From Coriaria nepalensis (Eukaryota > Streptophyta > Magnoliopsida > Cucurbitales > Coriariaceae), in NCBI GenBank assembly GCA_027186245.1, contig CP114493.1:7943501-8007500 (forward strand): 64,000 nt of DNA. Reading direction: 5' to 3'. The notes under the pieces were generated by a model. It ran no database searches and was not told the DNA's origin. It saw only the letters and a list, made by a program, of their open reading frames with translations. The position numbers were made by a program, and so were the translations under genes. This document shows positions 1-11,883 of the stretch, piece by piece (position 1 is the first letter of the stretch; each line of letters opens with the position of its first letter).

Positions 1-232
1 AATAACACGGATTGTTTTTAATATTTTCTTATTACAGCAGATTTTGTCTCTATCTTTGTTTCTTTTTCTGAGAGCTACAGCATTTGTGAATACTAATGGA
101 TGCAGAGATGCCCAAATCTTTATTAGAGGCTTTAGCCAGAAATATAAAATTACAAATACAAAAGATTTTCTTTTTAGTCCCCCTATAGATTACACAAGCA
201 GTCGGAAAAAAAAGGAAATAACACAAAAAGGA

Positions 233-1875
233 TCATGCTGGATATGTCTTCTTCTTCAGTATTGCATCACCTAGCTTCACAGCATCCAAGTTATCTCGCA
301 CATTATGAACTCTTACAATATCTGCCCCACCTAAAACTCCAACCGTAACAGATGAAACCGTAGCCGAATCTCTCTCACCCGCATCTGATCTCAAACAAAC
401 TTCACCAAGAAATCTCTTTCTGGAAGGCCCGATCAACACTGGAGAATGAGACAAACCCACACTTCTCCTTGCAATCTCTGCTCGAATCCTAGGCAAACCT
501 GTCAAAACCTCCAAATTCTGTTCCGTATTCTTTGAAAACCCAATTCCAGGATCCAAAATTACCCTCCAAGCCGGAATTCCTGATAATTCCGCTTCTCTAA
601 TCCGTAAGAACAACTCAGAGGCAATGTCATTACAAACATCATCGTACTGCAAATTTTCATTGTTTTGCATTGAAGACGGGTCCCCTCTCATATGCATTGC
701 CACATATGGAACATTAAGACCTGCAATTACTGAATGCATGTTTTGGTCCAACTGCCCGGCAGATATATCATTTATAATATGAGCCCCTTTGTCGATTGCT
801 TCTAGAGCAACTTTTGAATTGAAAGTATCTATGGATATAAGCTTACCCTTTATTTCAGGCATCTCTAAAACAGCTTCCAAAATTGGAATCAGCCTATCTA
901 ATTCTTCTTGTGTAGAAATCCTACGAGCCATTGGCCTTGTAGATTGGGCGCCAATATCAATCATGTCGGCCCCCTCTGAAATCATCAACCGGACTTGAGA
1001 AACTGCAGTTTGGACAGACTGAAATTTGCCTCCATCACTGAAACTATCCGGGGTGAGGTTAAGAATACCCATTACAGACGTCTTTTCTGACCAGTCCCAT
1101 AAGGTATTTCCAATGGGCAAAACCCGTTTCAATCCTTCTTTTCCGATAACAGACTCCCCACCTAATTTTTCCCATGATTCAAAAAGTCCTCCGTGTTTGG
1201 AGAAAGAATGCCAGCAAGAAACAACGTCACTATCAGCACCTAAGCCTATCACATCCACTAAAGGAGCCAATACAAATGGTCTTTCCCAAATTCTTTCATG
1301 AGGAACAGTAAGAATATCAGAATAGACCTTGAATTTTCCGTAAAACAGAATATCCAAATCAATTGTTCTTGGCCCGTACCTGATCCCATCTGTACGACCT
1401 AAGTCCTTCTCTATTTTCTTGATTGCTTTTAATAATTCATGTGGACCGAGCTTTGTAACTGCCCTAACAGCTGAGTTGAGAAACTGAGGCTGGTCAGTTA
1501 CATATGCTGGGGCTGTTTCATATAAGCAACCGTGTCTAAAAATGTTTAGTCCGGATTTCTTCATTAAGTGTAAGGCCTCATTGAAATTATGCAGTCTGTC
1601 TCCTACGTTGCTTCCCAATGCAATGACTACTTCTTGCTCAGGTGAATGGACCTCTACAGAGGCGTTTCTTTCTGGGGATGAATGAAAGAAGGAAATCACT
1701 GTTGCAACGAAGATCAAAACAAGTATCAATAGTACTTCAGTTCTTCATCATTTCCAAAATTGGGGTCTTGACATGAGGGTATTGTCATATACTGAATAGA
1801 TGTTACAATACCTCCATGGTTTGGAAGACAAGAAAACTTGCGTTTTTTGAGAATGAGCTGCTTGAATATATTCAT
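233..1875 (-). CDS. Bifunctional HPPK/DHPS (folate synthesis), probably mitochondrial
   Basis: Two-enzyme protein making 7,8-dihydropteroate: hydroxymethyldihydropterin pyrophosphokinase followed by dihydropteroate synthase. Exon 1 is 1875-1812 and exon 2 is 1698-233; the 113-bp GT-AG intron joins in phase 1 and gives 509 residues. HPPK motifs seen are GSNVGDR and the signature PRTIDLDIL. DHPS motifs are GILNLTPDSFSDGG, GADMIDIGAQSTRP and, near the C-terminus, GPSRKRFLG. The N-terminus (MNIFKQLILKKRKF) is rich in Lys and hydrophobic residues, has no acidic residue, and is followed by FFHSSP; this looks like a mitochondrial presequence. The start is the first Met of exon 1 that gives this presequence. 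The gene is divergent from FLN2. Length and domain order fit the plant family. Dual or cytosolic targeting is not excluded. Confidence 0.93.
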
Positions 1876-3038
1876 ATTGGAGATGCCTCTATAATAGTTG
1901 GAGCTCAAAATCAATGCACTATCCCTCTAAAGCCAAGTCAGCTTCCTGATCCTAAGGCTTATATCCTGGAAAAAAATTGTAGGAGAACGTCAGATAAATC
2001 CATATGGATATGCTGTTTCTTTGACTTAAACTCAAATTAAACCGAAGAATCATTTGACCATATAACTAATTAGCCAATAAAAGTTGTCATCATATACACA
2101 GATTCAGTAAGTAGTATTTTTCTTAGCTATTCATCGAAGACAACTTCTTTCACAATGAAACAGATAAACATTCAATATGTTCACCAAAATCTTCTATGCT
2201 TCTCATTCCCTCATTCTCACAGACATATTATCGAACATTTTGTGTGCATTTGCGGCACCAGTTAGGGCCTGACGGAGAATGCTAACAAACACAAGCCTTC
2301 CTTTCCACACATCATCCCATCGGACCGTTTTGGTTCATTTTTCATAGATTATTACAGATTTACGAAAAATAATAAGCAGGTAAAGATCAAAATCTATTAA
2401 ACTGGAAAATCCAAACGAACTCACAGATTATTCGGCGGCAAATACACTTCGAGCTTGAAATCGCTTTGAAATGACTAATGAAAAACTTCGATTGTCAGTC
2501 AAGATTGAAGCGCAGATTCACTCCTTGTTACTAAATGGAGCGCTCGCTCCGCAAGTTGTCATTTTTCTCTGGGTTCACGAGTAAACTTTCAGTTTGCAAA
2601 ATAAACGTGGATATATCTCGGTTGTGTTTGAAACAGAGAATGGGTCTGATTGTATAATAATATGTAAGATATGGGTCTAAAAGTTATTTCATAAACTTAT
2701 ACGGTTCGTACGTTAATTTGGGAAACAAAATTTATGCACCCTCAAAATAACAATACTTAATTTCTACTCCACATTTATAAAATATATAATATCGAAATAA
2801 TAAAATCATAATCCGCTACAGAGAATAACAACTTTTAGAGTACTAACATCGATTGTCTAAATTTTTCTTAATTTTAATTAATATTTTATTTAATTTTATA
2901 TTTTATTATAATTTTATATATTAATTAAATAATATTTTTAAATTAATTTTTATTATAAGAAAAAAAAAATTTAATATAAAGGGAAAGAGAGAAATAATAA
3001 TAAATAATATTAAAAAATGAAAAAATGAAAAGAGAAAA

Positions 3039-3069
<31 letters not shown>

Positions 3070-3247
3070 AAAAAAAAATTTAACTAATTATTATAGCGAG
3101 CCGAATGGATTGGAGTGCTCTTAAACCCTCTTCTTCTTCTAAAGTCTCTATCTTCTCTTTCTCTCACTCTAAGCTTACGAGAAGAGAAACGAAGCTAAGC
3201 TTGGAATCGAGCTTATAGAAAGGAAAAGAGCTCTAGAAGCTCTGTTT
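1876..3247. other. Divergent intergenic/promoter region between HPPK/DHPS and FLN2
   Basis: Shared upstream region of two head-to-head genes. The part from about 2850 to 3090 is extremely AT-rich, with a short (TA)n run near 3049-3064. A pyrimidine-rich stretch of CTT/TCT repeats at about 3120-3175 is typical of a plant 5' leader and probably belongs to the FLN2 transcript. No coding sequence was recognised. Confidence 0.5.
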
Positions 3248-5902
3248 ATGGCTTCTCTCTCTTTCCCTCACTTTCTCTCTTTTCAGAGGTTCGTTCTCTC
3301 TCTATCTATTTCTACGTACTGTAATATTCCGACAGTTTCAGTTCATCATTTCTTTCGTATCATTTTCACTACTAGGAACGAAATCCAGATTTGACCCTTA
3401 TTTTGCTTCAACTTTTAAAATTTCATAAAATAACTTTGAGAATCAAGTAGAAAAGAAATGGAAACCTCAACTGATTTCTGGAATAAGCGATATTCATATT
3501 TTACCGCCTCTTCATATATGCAGGTGTAGTTCGAATCGGCCGAACTATAGCTTCCCTTACCTCAATGTCGTTCAACTTCAGGATTTCAGATTCCAGAAGA
3601 AATGGTCACTCTCTGTAACTTCTAAGAAGAAAATTGCAGAAAGTGTAGCTCAAGAAGATGAGGTTGTTAATGAAAAGGAAGAAGCAGCAGAAAAGAAGAC
3701 ATCCAGAACAAGAAAACGGGCCACCCCACGTGCAAAGAAGAAAGCCATACAAAATTCCGAGCAGGAGAATTCTGAATTACTGGCAGTTAATGATTCTTCA
3801 AATGATGAAAGCTCCATTTCTGCATCGACCAAAGAATCCAAGAAAACCCCTCGAAAAACTACAAGAAGAGGTATTCTGATTATCCATATAGTAGTACTTT
3901 CCTTTTTTTCCAAGTATGTTGTTTCATATCAAATTGTGCTAGCTACTAAAACCATAACCAAAATTATTCATAGCTGCATCTAATTCTACTAGCACGGAGG
4001 AAGATAAAACAACCGAAAAGAAGGTAAAAAGGGGTCGAAAGGCAAAGAAGAAAAGTGATGACATTGATCATCAATTAAGTGAATCTAAAGTTAATGATAA
4101 CGAGGAGTCTACATTTTTAACTAATATAGAAACTGAAAAAGAAGAGGACTCAGATTTAGATATTGGTGATGGAGAAGATATAAGTGACACGTATAGTTGG
4201 CCTCCTCTTGTCTGTTGTTTTGGCGCTGCTCAACATGCTTTCGTGCCTTCTGGAAGGCCAGCTAACCGACTAACAGACTATGAAATCCACGAGAGCAAGA
4301 AAGACGCTTTGTGGGCCCCGGAAAAGTTCGTTAGGGCGCCAGGGGGGTCTGCTGGAAGCATAGCAATTGCTCTGGCTAGCTTGGGTGGGAGAGTGGCTTT
4401 CATGGGGAAGCTAGGGGATGATGAGTATGGTCAAGCTATACTATATTATATGAATGTGAATAATGTTCAAACCCGTTCTGTTAAAGTTGATAGTAAGAAG
4501 TTAACAGCATTGTCTCAGATGAAGATCGGGAAAAGGGGTCGGTTGAGAATGACTTGTGTGAAGCCTTGTGCTGAGGATTCTTTGTCCAAGTCAGAGATTA
4601 ATACTGATGTGCTAAAGGAGGTAAGCCCACTACAGTAGCTTAAGCAATTAGGCCCTGTTTAGTTAAAGCATTTTCAAAACCCTGGTTGGATTTAATTTTA
4701 GAAATTTCCAAACTTGTAGCATCAATTTGAATCTAATCTTAGACTAAAAATCAAGTTTCAGAAATCCAGATTTAAAACTGCCAAGGCAAATGGACCACCC
4801 TAATATCATTGCAAGACGACCTAGATCTCTAGATCACTCTTTTCTTTCCTCTTCACTGAGTTTGATTTTCTGGGAAGAGTAGAAAATAAAATATTACCTA
4901 TTCTGAAATGATATATACTTATCTACCATCAAATGTCTGAATATAATAAAAGATAGGAGATCAGGGATTTTGGTAGAGTGTTAAAAAATCCTATATAAGG
5001 TGTAATGATGAGGGGTCAGATATGAAATCATGAGCTGCTTAAAAAAATGCTTGATGTTCTACTTCAATAGGCCAAATTAGTTTTAACCTCTTGGACAATC
5101 TACTTTGCAGGCAAAGATATTCTACTTCAATACACATTCACTCCTTGATCAGAACATGAGATTGACTACCTTGAAAGCCATCAAAATTTCTAAGAAGCTA
5201 GGAGGAGTTATCTTTTATGACGTGAACCTTCCTTTACCTCTATGGCAATCCCATGATGAAACAAAACTACTTCTCGAGCAAGTATGGAATCTTGCAGATA
5301 TTATCGAAATTACCAAGCAAGAACTTGAGTTTCTAACTGGGATCGAGCCCGCTGAGGAGTTTGACACCAAAAATAACGACGTCTCAAAGTTTATCCATTA
5401 TGATCGGGAAGTAATTGCCCCAATTTGGCATAAGAATCTTAAGGTTCTGTTTGTAACTAATGGTACTTCTAAGGTACACTACTACACTGAGGAACATGAT
5501 GGGTCTATTCTTGGAATGGAAGATCCCCCTATTACCCCTTTCACTTGTGATATGTCTGCTTCTGGAGATGGCATTGTTGCAGGTAAAAATACTTCTTTTT
5601 TTTAAAGGGAAAAAACTCCACACAAATCTAAGCCTACTTCTAAGCTTCGGTTTTTTTCTTTTTTAGGTCTCTTGAGAATGTTGGCAGTGCAGCCAGAGTT
5701 AACTCTGGATAAACCTTACTTGGAGCGGACGATAAACTATGCAATTCAATGTGGGGTCATAGACCAGTGGATTCTGGGCCGAACCAGAGGATATCCTCCT
5801 AAAGATGATATGGAGGAAAACGTTGTTCCTGATGAGAATGGAATAAGGTCCATAACGGAAAGGAAATTCCGGACTTTAGAGCCTGTAAGTTTAACGTTTT
5901 AG
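3248..5902 (+). CDS. FLN2: Fructokinase-like protein 2 (FLN2), chloroplast pfkB-family protein
   Basis: pfkB-fold protein associated with the plastid-encoded RNA polymerase and nucleoid; needed for chloroplast transcription rather than sugar phosphorylation. Exons are 3248-3288, 3524-3870, 3974-4620, 5111-5582 and 5667-5902; all phases join and give 580 residues. Order: Ser/Phe-rich transit peptide; Lys/Arg/Glu-rich low-complexity region (about residues 45-180); then the pfkB domain starting at PPLVCCFGAAQHAF. Substrate-site glycines are kept (APGGSAGSIAIALASLGG), as is DVNLPLPLW. The C-terminal signature reads DMSASGDGIVAG in place of the usual GAGD motif, as in the FLN subfamily. The paired cysteines (VCC) match the thioredoxin-z contact described for Arabidopsis FLN proteins. 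It could be confused with FLN1, but the long basic/acidic N-terminal insert fits FLN2. Confidence 0.92.
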
Positions 5903-6526
5903 CGCTCTAACCACATTTTGATGTATTTTTATTTTCTTTTTCACTTCGTCATATGCTGTGTGGTCTGGTAGTCATCCTCTCTTGTAAAGTGAATTGAGCT
6001 TTTGTTAGTTTTTTCACTTCAGAACCCCCTCCTCTTTTATTTTTTTGACTAGATGTAGCTTTTACTTGAATGATGCTCCATTTTTTGATATCTCCAATCT
6101 AACGTAATGTGTTTAAATTGTTGATGTAACTTACAACTCGATCCTTGAAACTTTTCGAACCTTTCTCAAAATCTAATTCTAAGGTGAAATAATATCTCAA
6201 TTTTTAGTCTATCCCATGGGTCTAAGTTTTTGGAAGAACGGGTTCATATCAAGTATTGTTTGCTAAAGAGAGCCATATATAATTGAGGACCACCATTGTT
6301 TCCTACCCACCTTTACATCTCATAACTTTTTTTCTTCATTAACCCCCTCTTACAAGAAAAAGGAAATAAAAACATCCCCAATCCACAGATAGAACAGGGA
6401 AAAAAGGACAAAATGGAGAATTTAACCCCCCCAAAAAAATGAAAGAGTTAATGTGGGATGAAGAGAAGAAGATGAGAAAGTGGCCACAAGTTTTGAATCC
6501 GCAGCCTACATACAATAAACCGAACC
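5903..6526. other. Convergent 3' intergenic region
   Basis: Lies between the 3' ends of FLN2 (+) and the phosphogluconolactonase gene (-), so it holds both 3' untranslated regions. It is T-rich on the left and A-rich on the right. No further gene was seen. Confidence 0.5.
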
Positions 6527-7589
6527 CTACTCGGAGCATTGAAAACTATCGAGTTTCGAAGCAGCTGCCCTGTCCATAAACCAAACCAACTTCCCTTTCC
6601 TCGGCTGCACCATCCTTGCTGGAAGCAATGGGCAGTTTGGCCCCACATCATCGACTGCCAGGTGTACAGTCTCGGCCTTACTCTCACCCATAACAACCAC
6701 AACCACATTAGAAGCCGAATTGATCACAGGCAGAGTGAATGTGATTCTCTCGGGTGGGGGTTTAGGGGAATCGGTCAAGAAAGTGACCCATTCGTCCTTC
6801 TCCTCAAGCACAGGGTGGTCAGGGAATAGCGAGGCCACGTGGCCGTCTGGGCCCATCCCGAGAAGTATGAGGTCAAACTTGGGGCAGTCGCTTATGTCTG
6901 AAACGTTGATTGTTCGGGATTTGACCAGTTGTCGGATCACAAACTCATATTCAATGGCAGCTTCCTCGGCTGAGACTGAGTCATTGATAGAATGTACATG
7001 ACTCGGAACAACTGGGACCTGTAGAATAAAAAAGTACACGATGTTTGAAAATTGAAATTTAACTTGAGGTTCGTTGGAATTCTTCGAAGCATGTGAGAAT
7101 GAGATGTAATTCATTATGGATGAAAGAAAATGGCAGAGAAATGGGATTAAAAAAGAAAGAAAAAATGAGAAACCTTGGATAAAAGCTTGTCTTTTGTGAG
7201 CTTGTAATTGCTATCATCATGACTCTTTGCCACAACTCTCTCATCAGCCCAAAATATGTACCATTTTGCCCAATCTACAGTCTTGCTATAAGGAACTTCA
7301 CACAATTTCCTGATTTCCATTTTCAAAAATAAATAATAAATAATAAATAAATAACCAAAAATCATAAAAATGCAACAGAAACCATAAACCAAAAATAAAA
7401 TAATAATAATAATGGTTACCTCATTAAGCCAATGAGAGAACCACCAGACAAAGCAATAGCAAAAACACCTCTTTCCTTAACTGATGCTTCGGATAATTCA
7501 GCAATATAATCAACCAAATCGGTGCTAAGCTCATCCAAGCTTTCATGAATCCTCAGCTCTCTGTCTTTTTTATCCACAGCTAGATCCAT
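6527..7589 (-). CDS. 6-phosphogluconolactonase (cytosolic/peroxisomal type)
   Basis: Second step of the oxidative pentose-phosphate pathway: hydrolyses 6-phosphoglucono-lactone to 6-phosphogluconate. Exons are 7589-7420, 7309-7174 and 7018-6527; phases 2 and 0 join cleanly and give 265 residues, normal for the family. Motifs in order: ALSGGS (about residues 46-51), FWADERVV, and [15 protein letters not shown], the family signature. The last residues run [13 protein letters not shown]. The start ([12 protein letters not shown]) has no obvious plastid transit peptide, so a PGL1/PGL2-like cytosolic form is likely; there is no C-terminal SKL. The 5' leader appears to contain an intron: a GTAAGT donor on the minus strand lies at 8028-8023, about 440 bp upstream of the ATG. 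Confidence 0.93.
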
Positions 7590-8235
7590 TCTTGATTCTT
7601 GTAGTCAATCAACAACAACACTACAAAAGGGGAAAAAGAAGAAGAAAAAAAAAAGGATTTCTTTTTTAACTATTTAGTGCGTTATAAATTCAAATATATA
7701 ACATCACTCAATCTTCTTAACACAAAAGAAAAGGTAAAGATATATTCTTCGATTTCTTCAACTTTCAGCTAATGGGCATTGATCAAAATTGAGGGAGAAC
7801 ATTGAGAAACCCTAACCCACATGCAATTTTATATGCTTTAAAAATATATATATATATCATAAAGATGGGATTTTCGACAAAATTCGAACACACCCAGATC
7901 ATGATAACTCACAAATTTTACAAGAATAAGAACAGGGGTGATAGTTTTCATGCAATGTTAGGTAGATTAAAATAAGATGAATTACCTAAGAAACAAGAAA
8001 AACAAGAGATAGAGAAGGAAATACTTACAGAGAGAAGAAAGAAGAAGAAGAGGGTGGAAGAAGAGGGCATATAGACGAATTTATTATATAGTAATAATGG
8101 GGTAATATGTCATCCTCCCTCTAATCCATTTACTTGATTATAATACTTTCATTTAAAAAGAAACGAAAAAAAAAAAAAAAAACTCTCTGCCCTCCCACGT
8201 GCTATCAGTGATGGTGACGAACGGCACGCACTTGA

Positions 8236-8237
8236 AA

Positions 8238-8284
<47 letters not shown>
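8236..8284. repeat. Compound microsatellite (CT)n(TA)n
   Basis: About 27 bases of CT repeat run directly into about 22 bases of TA repeat, roughly 200 bp upstream of the phosphogluconolactonase leader. Likely length-polymorphic. Confidence 0.9.
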
Positions 8285-8285
<1 letters not shown>

Positions 8286-9287
8286 TCTTTTTTTTCTCTT
8301 ACTGTTTGGAATAATAATGATTTATTTATTATTTACTTTTAAAATTTTATTTATAGTTTTTTAGTTTTCTCTTAACATGGTGACGCAGAAAAGTAGGTTT
8401 GCGTATCCCTCAAGACATGTTAAGACACTTAATATAATTTATTACATATTTTATCTAGTAACGTGTCTTACACTTCACCTCATCATCGCCTTCTTCATCT
8501 TATATTTTGATGAACAAATCGCAAAGTTAATTAAACCCACGTCTATGACTATGAAGTTATGCGTGAGACAATCGTCACCGGAATATAAAGCTTATTATAT
8601 ATATATATATATATAATTTTTTATTATGAAGAAGAAAAAGACTGAAAATCAAACATTAAAAAAAAAAAAGAAAAAAGAAAAAAGGAAATGATGATCATAT
8701 CAAAAGGAGTTTGGAATCTATAAAATGATATCAAAATCGAGCAAACAGTAGAGGCATTATAATAGATGTAGGGTTTGTGTTTAAGCACAAAGCTTTGCCA
8801 ATCAATCTTTCTTTCTTAAAAGCCCCCCCCAACTTCATTACATACTTTGCAAATTGGTTATGATGACATGATCCCTACATTAATTTCAACTTTAATTAAA
8901 CTAATTGTTACTAATTACCATTATAAACACTTGATTTCGTGTGATCCTTTTGTCAATCCATGTAGCTACTACTACTATTATAATATTCTACTCTTTATTC
9001 TATGCTTTAATTTGTCTTGTAAACACTTATTGTAAGCCTATGATAGTGATCTATAGATTTGACCAAAACCATTACCATTAAAAAAATAAGCAAAATTCAA
9101 AGATACCCTTATTCATATTATGCTCTTATCTCTCTTTTTATAAATCATTGGTTTCATGAATAATAATCGATGCTCGTTTTTTTTTTTTTTTTTTTTCTGA
9201 AAAATAAAGAATAATTAATGCCAAAGCACCTGTCCGGATGGTGTTGTCTCCTAGTCATGCATGCATGGAACATGAAGATTAAATTAA

Positions 9288-9322
9288 AAATAATATATAT
9301 ATATATATGTGTGTGTGTGTGT
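9288..9322. repeat. Compound microsatellite (TA)n(TG)n
   Basis: An alternating TA tract passes into a TG tract. Simple-sequence repeat in intergenic DNA. Confidence 0.85.
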
Positions 9323-11883
9323 TTATAAAACTAGACGTAGGCAGCAGGTTTTGATCAAACTTCAATGCCTCCCTACACCCAACATTTGTGTAACGTTAGA
9401 GGTTTGATATTTGCTGATATACACTTCATTGTTTTCATGAAAATAAAACGAAAATAGTTGCTCATTAGCATGACTTATCATGTTTAAAAGAAAACGTGTT
9501 AATTAATAATACATTAAAACAAACTCATAAGTTATAAATTTATTGAACCCGAAAGATCTTTAAGTGTTAAAACTTGAGAAGTTAATATATAAATATAATT
9601 TATATATTATTTTTATAATTTAATAAATAAAATTATTTTATACATATTAAATTCAATTCACGTTGGAAACTAACTAAGAGCTGATAATTAAAAAAATAAT
9701 AAATAAAAAATAAAAAATAATTAATTAATGAAGAATAGTGTTAAATAGGATTTGGTTCTGGTTGAATTTTTCCTTCTTGTCTTATTCTTTCATCACCCAT
9801 TTTCCATTTACCAATTTAGAACGAACAACAACAAAAAAAGGACAAAAACGACTTTCTATTAGCCGCTAAACCTATTGACAAAAACCTTAATTACTTAGGA
9901 AATCAATATTTTAAGACAAAGTTGTGACGTGTGGGAATCTAACTTGACACGTGCATTGTGTAATTAGGTTGAAAAAAATAATACAGTAGCTAGCTTAGCT
10001 ATCTCATAATGCACACCAGTTTGTCTTTGCTTGTATTATTAGCATAATCCCAATCCTAATCCTAATCCTAATCATTCATCTCACACAATGCATGGTAGCC
10101 ATAGCTTTTGCATCTGGACTTTATTAACATAATTGACTACATAATTTCCCATTAATATGTCTTCTTAGATTATTATTACATCGGGCAGAGACGGATTAAT
10201 CGATAAAGCTCTCGACTTTATTAAAATTAAAAATTTATTCTAAATATATAAAAATTGTATAAAATATATCTTTACAAGTTTTGTAAGAAATTCATTTTTC
10301 CCCTCCTTACTTTTATATATTATCTTTTGCCTCTTTTAAAATTATTTTTTCCAGTTCTAGTCCTATATATAGTTCATGTGATTAATCGGTCTACAAAACC
10401 GAGTCTCCTTATATATGTATATATATATATGTAAGATATTAAGGTGTTCAAATTTTGCCCTCAATCAAACATAGACATTCTTCTAAGTTGTTAATAAGGA
10501 ATTCTATGCAATATGTATAAACAAAACATCACGTCAATTCTAAATTAACCCAAAAAAAGAAAAAAAAAATTACTTTCAATGCTTCATTCCCCTACCAACA
10601 TGCAAAATTTGTACATATATATGTATGTAAACCAAAACATGCATCTATGTAAATTTCGAAAGAAAAGGGACAGTACTTTGTAACTAATTTCCCCATTTGT
10701 TGGAAGATATTTGCGATGATAAAGAGCCTAGGTTATGCATTGTTCATTACAGTGATAATGTTGCATATGCAACAACATTGTCTACTTCAATACGTCTGAA
10801 ATCACCCCTTCCCCACACCTTTTGATGATTTGATGTCAGGTAGGAACCTCTTAGCTAGGGTTGAGACAATAGTTTTGTACTGTTTATTTTAGCTTTATAT
10901 GAATTGATTTTATTTATTTAATTTTATGATATTAACGAGCCTGAATATATGGGTATATTTTTTTTTGGTTTAATAGTTAGTACTGTCATGTCTAAATAAT
11001 ATCCATCAAGATTTGCTAAAAATGCACACCAATAATTGACCTCTCTCTCTCTCTCTCTTACATCGATCTTATGTTAATAATTTGTTTACTTAATTAAGTT
11101 AAATGGAGTAAAGAAGTGAGGAAGCAAGCAGGGCCAATTCAGATTAGATCATCACGAAATTATTAGCTTTTTTTTTTTTTTCTATTAACAATATTATATA
11201 CAACAGGGACCACAAAATTTGGAGAAATTCTTAGATGACATTCTTTCACCAGCTCATCCATATTGGATATTGACATGTTGATATATAAATCTGACTGAGC
11301 AATTCAAAATTTTCAGCTTCGCACGAGGCCTAAACCTAAAGGAGTGATTTTTTAAAATATTTGTTTAATCGGGTTCTTGATACTGAGATCAATCTTCTCC
11401 TCATAAATAATGTTGGCACTCGATGATGAATCCTCAGCTTCATCACGTGATTAGGCCATGTTCATTCATAAAAAAAGTGCATAGTAACTCCTTAGTTTTG
11501 TCGTTTCCACCCAGAGAACAGCTGAAGGTTATTGAAAGAGTTGAAGAAAACAGTGTAGATCAATTATGTCTGGGACACTGGCATGAATAAAGCTCATCTT
11601 GATATTGCATTATTAAGTTTAATTCTTTATACTATCTAATTGCAGTTTATACTTGCATATCTAATTCTTTATACTTAATTTTTTATTTAATTTTGGTATA
11701 ACGATTTATACAAACAATCACCCAGTAATAAATAGGGTAGGATAATTTGGTGGCCAATATTGCAGTTTACCAACGGACAAGGACACCTGAGGGAAACACT
11801 TTTTTTTTTCTTACATAAAGGGGGGAAAAAAAAAGCAAGGAAGAAGAGAGAGAAGTAATAATTGCAGAATGAGCACATAGCTT

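Larger units (their letters stand above)
7590..11883. other. 4.3-kb gene-poor AT-rich intergenic region
   Basis: Holds the leader and promoter of the phosphogluconolactonase gene (about 7590-8250, with a CACGTG G-box at 8205-8210) and the 3' flank of SIK1. The rest is AT-rich with microsatellites, a short ATCCTA hexamer repeat near 10049-10072, and several poly-A/T runs. No long reading frame, tRNA, or transposon protein was recognised. A small non-coding RNA could hide here but nothing supports one. Confidence 0.5.

Noticed and set aside
4645..4810. Tourist-like start (GGCCCTGTTTAGTT) in FLN2 intron 3, suggesting a MITE
   Set aside because: The matching inverted right end and a clear TTA duplication could not be found.
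8800..11500. A microRNA gene in the long intergenic gap
   Set aside because: No sequence like the conserved plant microRNAs that I know and no clear hairpin was found by eye.
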